A DNA stretch of 64,000 nt from Erythrophleum ivorense (Eukaryota; Streptophyta; Magnoliopsida; Fabales; Fabaceae), in assembly GCA_026724425.1 (NCBI GenBank), contig JAIUCV010001088.1, positions 121,794 to 185,793 of the forward strand. The letters run 5' to 3'. The notes under the pieces were generated by a model, which saw nothing but the letters and a program-made list of their open reading frames with translations, was not told the DNA's origin and made no database searches. Made by a program: the position numbers and the translations under genes. Shown piece by piece: positions 45,281 to 57,300 of the stretch. Numbering within the stretch: position 1 is the first letter of the stretch; each line of letters begins with the position of its first letter.

Positions 45281-47266
45281 TCAGCAATACAGCCTGCTCC
45301 AACATTTGTTAATAGCTTTTCGAATGTTCTTAGGTTTGCAGAGCTCTTGAACCACTATGGCCCACGTAGAACCTTTTGGAAGCAAATACTTATGCAGCAT
45401 CACTTCTATAATTTTGGAAGCACCTATTATTCTATTTCGCTTAACTAACCGGACTATGAGCTCATCTAGAAACTCCCTCCCATCTTGAGGTGGATTTACT
45501 TTCTCTCTCAGAGTTCTCAAGAAAATATTGCATGTAATCAAGTCAGGGTCACAACCTTGATCTAGCATAATATTTAAAAGATCAATAGCACGGGAGATAC
45601 TATTCTGCATGCACAGAGCATTTAAAAGAATGTTATATGTAATCACATCTGGTTGTGATTCAGGTTCTTGACAAAGCATCTGTTGGAAAAGTTTCAGGCC
45701 TTGTTCTACTAAGTGAGCTTTGCAAAAGCCATGAATCATTGAACTGTAAGTCACAACATCTAATCTCATTCCTCTACTCAGCATTTGCTTCCACACCATT
45801 AAGGCCTCCATAAGCTTCCCCTGCTTGCACAAGCCATCAATTAGTATGCTGTAACAAACCTCATTATGATTACAATTATTATCTGCCATCTCTTTCCACA
45901 CAAGAATAGCTATTTGACTATCACCTTTTTCAAAGAAACCCCTCATTAGGGAGCTATAAGCAAAAGAATTGGGTGCATATCCTTTATTCTTCATCTCAAA
46001 TAAAACTTCCCTTGCATCATCCAGCTTCCCTTCTCGGCAAAGACCATCTATTAAAGCACTAAACACAATAGTATTTGGTTGACATCCTTTTTCTTCCATT
46101 TCTTTCCACAATTGCATTGCACGCTCAGATTTTCCCTCCTTGAACAGTCCACTAATAAGGGATGAGTAAATATACTCATTCCCACCATGACCTCTTTCTT
46201 GCATTGAGGATAACACACAAACCCCATCAACAGCTCTACCTTGTTTAACAAACCCATTAATGAGTGTTCCATAAGTAATATCGTTAGGCACACATTTATT
46301 TGATACCATTTGACCCATGAGACTTACTGCCTTGTTCAACTTACCTTTGAGACACAGGCCATGAACAAGGACATTATACGTGGCTTCATTTGGTACACAG
46401 CCTTTAAGACACATATTATCAACAAGCTTGGCTGCACGTACCAAGTCACCCTTCTTGCACAATGCATTAATCAACACATTAAATGTGACGGGGTTTGGGA
46501 AACAACCTTCAATCTGCATCTCATCCAGTAGAGAAATGGCCTCATCAATTCTACTCTCCCTGCACAACCCATCCATTAGTGTACAGTATGTGTATGTATC
46601 AGGAGTGCAATTCTTGAGTGGCATTTCTCTGAACATTTCAATAGCCTGATCAACTGAACCCAGCTTACACAGGGCCTTAATAACTAAGTTGAAAGTGAGC
46701 AAATTCGGATGTATATTCAGACTCTTGGTTGCAATAACATTAGAATAAAACTCCAAGGCACGAGTGAACAGACCCTCTTGAATAATGACATTAAGAACCG
46801 AATTGAATGATTTTACAGTTTGCCTACATTGAAATTCATCCCCCATTCTATGAAACAACCCCAGTGCCTTTTCCGGTAAATGCGCTTTCCCATAAGCTTT
46901 GAACATAACAATGAAATTCCTTTCCATGAAAACTCTCCGTTCGCGCTTCATTTGATCCAAAACCCTATCTAGTGACCTAAAATCGCAGGAAATTGCATAA
47001 TTTTCAATGAGTGAATAGAAAGTCGAATCGCCCAATTTGTAGGAACCCGATTGGGTACCTGATTTGAAGATTTCCACCGGCACCGAAGGCTCAGCTTCAT
47101 CGTCTCTGTCATTATAAGCAGGTGAGGAGCAACTCTGAAGCGAATAAATTCGAGAAGGGACACCCACGTTGAGACCTCTCGGCACTGATTTTCTGAGAAG
47201 ATTTGGGAGAAGGATTGAGCATCTGGGCATTGATCGATTTGGGAGAAGGATTGAGCATCGGGGCAT
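45281..47266 (-). CDS. EMB1025: P-class pentatricopeptide repeat protein, EMB1025-like
   Basis: Predicted organelle RNA-binding protein. The Arabidopsis relative EMB1025 (At4g20090) is needed for embryo development. A single exon gives 661 residues, close to the family size. The N-terminus (about 1-75) is rich in R/S/P with few acids before residue 53, as in an organelle transit peptide. PPR repeats of 35 residues run from about residue 82 (STFYSLIENY) to about 600, roughly thirteen to fourteen units. Examples are TYCTLMDGLCRESRIDEAIS, TFNVLINALCKKGDLVRAAK and TYNILLNALCMQNSISRAID. There is no E, DYW or SMR domain. The C-terminus KPKNIRKAINKCWSRL matches the family. The start chosen is the first of two ATGs separated by a 36-base tandem duplication; the second, at 47230, is an alternative. 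Confidence 0.92.
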   Translation of the reverse strand: MPRCSILLPNRSMPRCSILLPNLLRKSVPRGLNVGVPSRIYSLQSCSSPAYNDRDDEAEPSVPVEIFKSGTQSGSYKLGDSTFYSLIENYAISCDFRSLDRVLDQMKRERRVFMERNFIVMFKAYGKAHLPEKALGLFHRMGDEFQCRQTVKSFNSVLNVIIQEGLFTRALEFYSNVIATKSLNIHPNLLTFNLVIKALCKLGSVDQAIEMFREMPLKNCTPDTYTYCTLMDGLCRESRIDEAISLLDEMQIEGCFPNPVTFNVLINALCKKGDLVRAAKLVDNMCLKGCVPNEATYNVLVHGLCLKGKLNKAVSLMGQMVSNKCVPNDITYGTLINGFVKQGRAVDGVCVLSSMQERGHGGNEYIYSSLISGLFKEGKSERAMQLWKEMEEKGCQPNTIVFSALIDGLCREGKLDDAREVLFEMKNKGYAPNSFAYSSLMRGFFEKGDSQIAILVWKEMADNNCNHNEVCYSILIDGLCKQGKLMEALMVWKQMLSRGMRLDVVTYSSMIHGFCKAHLVEQGLKLFQQMLCQEPESQPDVITYNILLNALCMQNSISRAIDLLNIMLDQGCDPDLITCNIFLRTLREKVNPPQDGREFLDELIVRLVKRNRIIGASKIIEVMLHKYLLPKGSTWAIVVQELCKPKNIRKAINKCWSRLYC

Positions 47267-49565
47267 TGATCAACAAGGATTTGCTTGAGAAAATAGTTTG
47301 ACGAGTCCTGAAGAAGCTTGAACTGAGGAAGAAAATCAAGGGCTTGTACTGTGACTTTGTAAGAAAGAGATTATATTGCCTAGAGTCCACCTCTTTCGTC
47401 TGAAGCCATTAACAGACATGAACTCTGTTATATCTTTGGAAAAAGCTTTTCTTTTATACTTTTCCTATCAATTTTTAATTAAAATATAATAAATACATAA
47501 TTTTTTAATAATGACTTAGTAAATTATAATTTTGGCAGATTAAAAATATGGTTTACAACTCAGTATCAAAGCTTTTTAAAAAATTTTATATATAGTATAA
47601 TTTTATTAAAAAATTTGATAATAAAAATATAAAAAAACTGTAATATTAACATTTGCTAGGTAATAGAACACTGCTTGACTGCCAAACAATTTAAAAATCA
47701 TACTGAATATTGCTTTCCAATTCTCAAAAACAATAAGAAATTTGATTGTAATGAAATAAGACTAAAACCATGAAAATATAAATGAAAAAAATTGAAAAAT
47801 ATAAACCTACTAAAAAAAATACAAAGATATGTTAGACAGAGGATCTCAAAAACCAAGAAAAATGTGTAGATGTTATAAAGGCATATTGCTCTTCGTTGTC
47901 TGTACTAAGAAAATAATAAAATCTTTACATATAGATAAATAAAAAATACGTTTTCATGATAATATTTTTATAATAAATTAGTATTATATGAAATCACCTA
48001 TAGGAGTGAAAGTTAATAAAATAATGTACTTAATATTATTTTTATGATAAAAAAGATATAATTTCTGTAGATAGTTAATTAGACAAATTGATATAGCTTC
48101 AAAAATAAAATGTTTATAAAATTTCAAATTTTAATTTTTGGAGTGCTGGACACTCTAAACAATTTAGTAGAAATACCATTATAAAGTGAAGATGATACGG
48201 TAAATATTCCAATTTTTGATAAAGATAAAATAAAATAATTTGAGTGAAAAAAAAAATCATAAACTGAGATATATACATATATAAATTATTTAGGTTGAAA
48301 TGATAAACTTATTTTGACAAGGAATTGATACTTCTACGTTGGATGTTGTGTTAGATAAAAGATAGATAAATAGTCTAATACAATCTATTATAGAAGCAGC
48401 TTAATCTCATTTAGTAAGTGGAACAATTTAGTTTAAAGTAAAATTAAATTATTTATTTTAATTATAAATCCTAATGTATAAAACACTATCATATTAAGGA
48501 TTCAAATTAAAAATAGAAAAAATATAGTCATAGTTTCATTGTCGAATGAAAAGTAATACATAAATTAACAAATAGCTAAAACACCAATAAATAAGATAAA
48601 TTAAGTTATTGAAAAACAGAAAAACTAACCAATAGAAATGATAGTATCAGATCTAATTCATATTTTTAAGATGAGAGAACCTTTGCAGGTAAAATGCCAC
48701 CTAAGTTAAAGCCAATAATTTTTTTCTTGTCAAGAAGAAAATGATAATAAATCTAAAATATCAAGTGATATCTATATACCTATTTTTCTTCGTATAAAAA
48801 TTCACAAACTCGATTTATATTAATCAGATTAATGTCAAATGACTTCAGTATGCTGAAAGAATTAATCAATCAACAAATGTGTTATTTTCATATTTTCACA
48901 AACTAACTTTTATTCTCACAAATATTTAAAAATTTCTAATCTCATATATAAGAGATTTTTTTCGAGATTTGATTTTATCTAAAATATAAAAAATTAATAA
49001 TTAATATTTAGTATATTAATTATAGTATTCCAATTATACTCTTAATTAAATGAGCTTTTTAAATTATGAGTAATAATTATTTTTAATTTAAAATATATAT
49101 ATTAAATAAGAACGTTCTTAAAAAATAATTTTTATTTTGGACAAAATTAAGAAAATTAATTATTTTTAATTACTTTTTTTAATTTTTTATGAATTAGTTA
49201 TTTATTTCTTATATATAAGACTAAAATTTATAATTAATTAGACCTGAAAATGAATTATAAGTCTAATAATTTACATATGTATGAACCCCACAAGCAATGC
49301 AAGACAATGGACTCAAGTCAACATTTGATAGCCAAGCTCCAAGCACGTTGTTTTGAATTTTTAGTTTGCGTCTCCTAATGAAATTGGCCTCCCGTTTGAA
49401 TATGTTGCTATTGTGCAAAGACAAACTATAGGCCAATTATTGGTCCCAAACCAAGCAAGATCAGTTGAAAGGTAAAATGATAAGATTCTAGTATATGGAA
49501 TGTGCTAATTTTTCTGTTATTTAATGATTATTTGCACAAGACTCAAAATTAAGAAAATTTATTTA
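47267..49565. other. Intergenic AT-rich DNA
   Basis: The first ~130 bases are the probable leader of the PPR gene. Beyond that I see no gene, RNA or defined element. Confidence 0.5.
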
Positions 49566-51231
49566 TATATAATCAAAAATTTAAAAAATCATGTATATAA
49601 AAATAAAGTTTAAATATTTATTCTTATGTTATAATAAACTAACAATAGAAAATTATTTATATAAATTAAAAAAAATTATTATCAAATTGTAAGAGTAAGG
49701 ATTACTTGCATATGTTTTTATGCTTTGTTTGGTTGGTGGAAGGAGTAATAAAGAGAATACAAAATGTAAGTAGATAAAATAAAAAATAATTATTTTATTT
49801 TTATTTTTAAAAATATGATTTAATAAATAAAATAATAAATATAAAAATATAATAAACATTACACATATTATATAAAAAAATATAATCGTGCCACAGTGAA
49901 CTAAATGAAATATAAAATACAAAGAAATTTTCTATTATTTAATCTAAATAAAATGTCGTAAAATATATTCAATGATTAAAAAAAAGTCATTTTCAACTTT
50001 TTATGAAATTATGCTTTACAATCCATTGACCTCGACATATGTGAACGTGGCTTGCTGGCATGTCTCCATGTATGAACGGTAAGTTTTGGGGTACAGTACA
50101 TAGTTTGAAAAAACTAAGTTTTCAAACAATTGCGTTCATGAATGTTTGGAATCTTTTGATTATTGTTTGGGATAGACAATACACATCATCTTATTTTTAA
50201 ACCTAATCAATTACGTATTACAGTATGATGATTCAACGTAAATCAAATGACACCTCAACGCGTGGATTGATATAATTTCTTTTTATATATTAGGGTTAGT
50301 GATATTCATATAGAAAAAACTTAAATGTTACCATAAAATTCTTTGATAAAAGTACAATATGTGACTCTTTTTGTTTGTTTTTAAAGTCAAGAATGTGATG
50401 CTGAATTATAAACAATGCCTATATGGTGTTATATGAACGGAAATGTGGAAAGCTTGAACTCGTTGGAGTTCGAGTTCTTTGTCACTTGAAGTCTGCAAAT
50501 GATAACAAGATATTATTGGTTTAGGTATGCTTTTGGTTTTTATAATTTTATTCAATTTTTAATTTAGATTTTTGTAATTCGGATTTTATATTTTTAAAAA
50601 TTTTGTATTTAATCGTTATTGTTTAAATTTTGTAAACATCTCATTAAATTTTGTTAAGATATCTAATTATGTGTCATTTCAGTATTTTAAATATGTACGG
50701 TTTACGTTAACAAGATAAATATAAATATAGATAATTAAATAAAATTATTTCACAAGAGAAAGCATGTAATACAACATATATTAAATGATTTAGATGAGAT
50801 GATTTGAATTATACATATTTCAAATATTAAGATGATACACTAAAATTTTTTAAATTATGAGGATCCAAACAAAATTTTAAATTATAAAAACTAAATTAAA
50901 AATTGAGTAAAACTATAAAAATTAATAAAATAATTTTACACAATAGAAGAAATAGAGGGGGACAGAGAGTTCGAACTTTCTAAGCATTACCCCATATTTT
51001 TTTATTAAAATATTTAATACTAATCAGAAAATCTTAAACTCTTCAATTTTTTTTTTTAAATAATGAGGCATCTTGAGAATATGAAAAGGACTGAGATGAA
51101 AATCCAAGTAAATCAAATTATCTGCACTAATCTAATATAGTCTAACTAATCTACCTTTCTAATCCAATCAAAATAAATTACACGAACAAGGCATTTTCTG
51201 TATAATGCGGGTAGGCCAAAGGCTCTATGCC

Positions 51232-51240
51232 TATATTTAT
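51232..51240 (+). promoter_or_regulatory. Probable TATA box of CAT copy 1
   Basis: The motif tatatttat lies about 110 bases upstream of the ATG at 51347. The same motif precedes copy 2 at 55856-55864. Upstream in-frame ATGs just downstream of the TATA box are therefore probably untranslated. Confidence 0.5.
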
Positions 51241-51346
51241 ACATAATAAACCAAGACACAGTATGGTTTTACATTCCACTTGTCCACATTCCAAGCCACT
51301 CATCATTCTCACAAAATTATCACAAAGCTCTTCAATAGTGGCTTCC

Positions 51347-53843
51347 ATGGAAGACCCTCCTTCACAAAGAAGCTACTGGAGGAGATGGAGGAAGCAAGAT
51401 TTCCTACCGGAGGAGTCCTTCCAGAGTTGGAGCAACTACGAAACTGCACTTTGTCAAACGTGGCTTAGGTTCAAGGATCGTCTGATGAGCAGATCAGATG
51501 ACGCCACTGAGACTGACGACATCAGAAAGGAAAGCGAGAACGACATGAAACGCTGCCTCAATTGGTGGGACCTCATATGGTTTGGCTCGGCGATAGGAGC
51601 CGGAATCTTCGTGCTCACAGGTCAAGAAGCTCATAACCACGCCGGACCAGCCATTTTGTTATCGTACGTTGCGTCAGGCATCTCCGCCTTGCTCTCTGTT
51701 TTCTGCTACACTGAGTTTGCTGTAGAAATCCCCGTTGCAGGTGGATCTTCATTTTTTTTTTTGGGTATAATGGTAATGGTTTCTTGTATGGGGACCCTTT
51801 AATTCTATCATTGCATATCTTCCAACATTTTTATGAAGTAATCTTTTATTACTATACATATAGATTAGATTTTAAAGTGATCGAAGAAATTCGGGCTTTC
51901 GAGAAGTCGAGTTCTTGGATACAAAATTCTTCTAGTAATATGGTCCCTGTCGTGGTCAGCTTATACATACCTAATTTATCTTCCAAATTAATAATTTAGT
52001 TTTTGAATTAAAACAATTTTGACATGTTACTAAAATTTCTATAACCAAGTAGTCAAAGACTTCAATCAAAGCATTTATTATAGTAAGGCTTAGAAGTTTA
52101 TTCATTGCGACCCTATCTCTTAATTGTAATCAAGTTTTAACACGATGTGTATATATATGAAATTGGGATAGAAAAGGCCGATATGTAGTTGTATATATTT
52201 TAGATAAATTACTTTCTCCTCTTTAAAATAAGACATAATTAATTATAGTTACACTAAATTCCCCTCAAATAAAAAAGATAAATTACTCAACTCCTCGTTG
52301 TTGCTACAGGGGGATCATTTGCATATCTGAGAGTGGAACTTGGAGATTTTGCGGCATTTATAGCAGCAGGGAACATACTCTTAGAAAGCATAATAGGAAG
52401 TGCAGCAGTAGCAAGAGGATGGACCTCCTACTTCACAAACCTCTTAAATCGTCCCTCAAATTCACTTCGTATCAAAACAAATCTCAAAGATGGCTACAAC
52501 TTATTAGACCCCATAGCCGTTGCGGTGCTAGCCATTTCATCCACAATCGCCATGATCAGCACCAGAAAAGCCTCGTACCTTAACTGGTTAGCATCAGGAA
52601 TCAACATATTCGTCGTCCTCTTTATTATAATCCTAGGTTTTTCCCACGCCAATACCTCAAACTTGTCTCCTTTTTTGCCTTATGGGGTTCAAGGGGTTTT
52701 TAAAGCAGCTGCTGTAGTTTATTTTGGATATACAGGGTTTGATAATGTTGCAACTATGGCTGAAGAAACTAAGAAACCATCTAGGGATATACCCATTGGG
52801 TTACTTGGGTCAATATCTATGATCACTGTCATTTATTGTTTGATGGCACTTTCATTGATTGTGATGCAGAAGTACATAGATATAGACCGAAACGCAGCGT
52901 TCTCTGCGGCTTTTGCAAGTGTGGGACTGAAATGGGCCAAGTATGTGGTGGCCTTTGGTGCTTTGAAGGGTATGACCACTGTGCTTTTGGTGGGGGAATT
53001 AGGACAGGGACGATATATCACGCATATTGCACGTGCTCATATGATTCCACCATGGTTTGCTCTTGTGCATCCTAAGACAGGAACCCCTATAAATGCTACA
53101 CTCCTTATCACTATTTCAGGTGATAATTTTTATGCAATCTTTCCTTCTTGTTTGGTTCTAATTATTTCTTTTTAATTCATTCAATCAATTTTATAAAATA
53201 TGCTTAAAAAGTTTATCTAATGACTCAATTCTATTTACTTATGAATGTAAATAATTGTGAGCTATAATTGCTGCCTCTAATAATTTCAGCTGCCTGCATT
53301 GCTTTTTTCTCAAGCTTGGATGTGTTGGCAAGCTTGTTGTCAATAAGCACACTCTTTATCTTCATGATGATGGCTGTGGCCCTTCTTGTAAGGAGATACT
53401 ATGTGAGAGGAGTCACACCAACTAAACACCTTTTAAAACTAGTCATCTTCTTGCTCCTCATTGTTGCTTCTTCAATGGCCACTTCAGCCTATTGGGGTTT
53501 GAGGCCTAATGGTTGGGTTGGATACACCATAGTAATTCCTCTTTGGTTCTTGGCCACTCTAGGGCTGTCCTTATTTCTGACTCAGCAAAGGGTACCTAAA
53601 GTTTGGAGGGTACCCCTTGTCCCATGGTTACCGTCTTTGTCTATTGCAACAAATATCTTCCTCGTGGGGTCCTTAGAGACAGATGCATTTGTAAGGTTTG
53701 GAATTTGCACTGGTGTGATGCTGATCTACTATGTTTTCTTTGGGCTTCATGCAACTTATGATATGGCCCATCATCAACGAGAAGAGAAGATGATGCAATC
53801 CGTGAAAACAAAGAAAGAGACCTTTGAGAATGTATCTCCCTAG
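51347..53843 (+). CDS. Cationic amino acid transporter (CAT1/5/8 clade), copy 1
   Basis: Predicted membrane importer of basic amino acids, APC superfamily. Exons 51347-51740, 52310-53119 and 53290-53843 join at GT-AG sites into 585 residues, close to Arabidopsis CAT1 (594). The start MEDPPSQRSYW is chosen because upstream in-frame sequence lies close to the TATA box. Conserved segments in order are SAIGAGIFVLTG (TM1), SVFCYTEFAVEIPVAGGSFA, VELGDFAAFIAAGNILLE, GFDNVATMAEETK, VAFGALKGMTTVLL, ARAHMIPPWFALV, STLFIFMMMAVALLVRRYYV and FGLHATYDMAHH. Oddities: TM1 reads IWFGSAIGAGIF, two residues (LG) shorter than copy 2 and the family. The usual VGA.GQAR reads VGELGQGR. The usual WGVPLVPW reads WRVPLVPW. 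The frame is open, but transport ability is doubtful. Confidence 0.9.
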
Positions 53844-54300
53844 TTAATTAGGTTATTTTTGTGTTCTTTAATCTTCAGTATTTGAATCCTTCTGTAATAC
53901 ATTTCCACAACAGCTTGTGTGAAATTCCACATGCTTCAGTTTTTAGTAAATATGAATAGAAAAAAAAAATTAAATAGACAGTTTATGACTTATTTGTCTC
54001 TGAAATTTTACCTCAATGTGAATGAATATTTAAAAGAAAAAGTAAGCGGTGTACAAAAGAAAGGCAAATTATAAATAATTTGCAATATATTTAAATATTT
54101 ATTTATGATTAATTTTATCTATTTATATTGAATAGTTTTAGCATGGCCCGAGTAACATTAATGACTTAATGTCACAGATGACACAAGACATTATTTATGT
54201 CACCTACGTGATCCAAAGGTTATAATTAACTGACAGATAAATTATAAGGCAAATCACTTAATACTTGACAAAAATTTATTTTGCATCTTCTCTCTTTTGT
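53844..54300. other. 3' untranslated region and downstream flank of CAT copy 1
   Basis: This matches the region after copy 2 (58534-58990) and, in part, the relic at 60335-60960. Shared text includes tagttaattagg, ttcagtatttgaatccttctg and acatttccacaacagcttgt. Confidence 0.75.
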
Positions 54301-57300
54301 GTATAATCAGAAGTTTAAAAAAGTTATGTATACAAAAATAAAGTTTAAGGATTTATTATTACTGACGTATTATGCTTAATTAATAAAATAATAAATTAAC
54401 TGACAATAATAAATTATGTACACAAATTTAAGAATTTATTATCAAATTTTAGAAGTAAGGATTACCGACATATGTTTTAAAGTTTAAGGAAATTTTGCAT
54501 AATTTAATATAAATAAAATATTGCAAAATATATTCAATGATTAAAAAAAAAGCAATTTCCAACTTTTTATGAATGTGACTTGCTAGCATGTCTCCATCAT
54601 GAACAGTAAGGTTTGGAGTACCATACTTGGTTTGAAAAAACTAGCTCCAAGATGCATTTTCAAACGATTGCGATCATGAATGTTTGGAATCTTTTGATTA
54701 TTGTTTTGGATAGACAATACACACCGCCTTATTTTTAAACCTAATCAATTACGTATTACAGTATGATAATTCAACGTAAATCAAATGACACCTCAACGCG
54801 GGGATTGATATATTTTTTATATATATATTAGGGTTAGTGATGTTCATATAGAAAAAACTTAAATGTTACCATAAAATTCTTTGATTAAAAGTACAATATG
54901 CGACTTTTTTTTTTTGGGTTTTAAAGTCAGATGTTGAATTATAAACCAATGCCTACATGGTGTTATATGAACGGAAATATGGAAGCTTAACTCGCTGGAG
55001 TTCGAGTTCTCTGTCACTTGAAGTCTGCAAATATGATAACGAGATATTATTGGTTTAGTTATTCTTTTAATTTTCATAATTTTACTCAATTTTTAATTTA
55101 ATCCTTATAATTTAGATTTTTGTAATTTGGATTTTATATTTTTTAAAAATTTATTTAATCATTATTGTTAAATTGTGTAAGCATCTCATTAAATTTTGTT
55201 AAGATATCTAACCGAGGTGTGTCATTTCAGTATTTTAAATATATATAATTTATGTTACTAAAAAAATAAATATAGATAATTAAATGAAATTATTTCACAA
55301 AAGAAGGCATGTAATACAACATATGTTAAATGATTTAGATGAGATGATTTAAATTATGTATATTTAAAATATTAAGATGACATAATTAATCATGTTAGCA
55401 ATATTTAATGACAAATTAACAAAAGTTTATAACAATTGGGACTGAACTAAATTTTTAAAATTAGGATGATTCAAGCAAAATTTTAAATTATAAAAATTAA
55501 ATTAAAAATTGAGTAAAGCTATAAAAATTAATAAAATAATTTAACCAAAAGTATTTTACACGTTAGAAGAAATAGAGAGGGACAGAGAGTTCGAACTCTC
55601 CAAGCATTACCCCATATTATGCTTTTTATTAAAATATTTAATACTAATCAGAAAAATCTTAAACTATTCAATTTTTTTTAAAATAATGACGCACCTTGAG
55701 AATATGAAAAGGACTGAGATGAAAATCCAAGTAAATCAAATTATCTGCACTAATCTAATATAGTCCAACTAATCTACCTTTCTAATCCAATCAAAATAAA
55801 TTACACGAACAAGGGCGTTTTCTGTATAATGGGGGTAGGCCAAAGGCTCTATGCCTATATTTATACATAATAAACCAAGACACAGTATAGTTTTACATTC
55901 CACTTGTCCACATTCCAAGCCACTCATCATTCTCACAAAATTATCACAAAGCTCTTCAATAATGGCTTCCATGGAAGACCCTCCTTCACAAAGAAGCTAC
56001 TGGAGGAGATGGAGGAAGCAAGATTTCCTACCGGAGGAGTCCTTCCAGAGTTGGAGCAACTACGAAACTGCACTTTGTCAAACGTGGCTTAGGTTCAAGG
56101 ATCGTCTGATGAGCAGATCAGATGACGCCACTGAGACTGACGACATCAGAAAGGAAAGCGAGAACGACATGAAACGATGCCTCAATTGGTGGGACCTAAT
56201 ATGGTTTGGGCTTGGCTCGGCGATAGGAGCCGGAATCTTCGTGCTCACAGGTCAAGAAGCTCATAACCACGCCGGACCAGCCATTGTGGTATCGTACCTT
56301 GTGTCAGGCATCTCCGCCTTGCTCTCTGTTTTCTGCTACACTGAGTTTGCGGTAGAAATCCCCCGTTGCAGGTGGGTCTTCATTTTTTTTTTTTGGGTAT
56401 TATGGTAATGGAATCTTCTATGGAGACCCTTTAATTTTATCATTGCATATCTTCCAACATTTTTATGAAGTGATCTTTATTACTATACGTGTAGGTTAGA
56501 TTTTGAAGTGATCGAAGAAATTCGAGCTTTCAAGAAGTCGAGTTCTTAGAATCAAAATTCTTCTGGTAATATGGTCTATGTCGGGGTCAGCTTATACAAA
56601 CATCACCCTAATTTAACTTCCAAATTAATAATTTAGTCTTTGTCATGTATCTTTTACTTTTACGTTTTTGAATTAAAATAATGTTTGACATGTTACAAGA
56701 ATTTCTATAACCAAGTATTCAAAGACTTCAATCAAATCATTTATTATAGTAGGGCTTAGAAGTTTATTCATTGCGACCCTATCTCTTAATTATAATTAAG
56801 TTTGACACAATGTGTATATATATGAATTTGGGATGGAGAAGGCCAATATATAGTTGTATATATTTTAGATAAATTACTTTCTCCTCCTTAAAAGTTAAAA
56901 TAAGACATAATTAGTTATATAAATTTGTTCTCTATTTTACAAATTTACACAACTTCCCTGAAATAAAAAATAAATTACTCAACACCTCGTTGTTGCTACA
57001 GGTGGGTCATTTGCATATCTGAGAGTGGAACTTGGAGATTTTGCAGCATTTATAGCAGCAGGAAACATACTCTTAGAAAGCATAATAGGAAGTGCAGCAG
57101 TAGCAAGAGGATGGACCTCCTACTTCACAACCCTCTTAAATCGTCCCTCAAATTCACTTCGTATCAAAACAAATCTCAAGATGGCTACAACTTATTAGAC
57201 CCCATAGCCGTTGCGGTGCTAGCCATTTTATCCACAATCGCCATGATCAGCACCAGAAAAACCTCGTATCTTAACTGGTTAGCATCGGGAATCAACATAT

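Larger units (their letters stand above)
49566..54300 (+). repeat. Tandem duplication unit 1 of the CAT locus
   Basis: About 4.7 kb that recurs at 54301 onward, covering the 5' flank, the CAT gene and its 3' flank. Matching landmarks are offset by roughly 4.62-4.74 kb. For example, the ORF start region at 51227 matches 55851, and tataatcaaaaatttaaaaaa at 49567 matches the similar run at 54302. Coding parts are very similar, while flanks have many small indels. Confidence 0.88.

Noticed and set aside
51227..51346. Longer N-terminus for CAT copy 1 starting at an upstream in-frame ATG (MPIFIHNKPRH)
   Set aside because: This ATG overlaps the probable TATA box and the added peptide is not in the family, so the start at 51347 is preferred.
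55571..55612. tRNA T-arm-like palindrome gagagttcgaactctc, also near 50960-50990
   Set aside because: No acceptor stem, anticodon arm or D arm could be placed around it. It is part of the duplicated CAT 5' flank and the copy in unit 1 has broken pairing.
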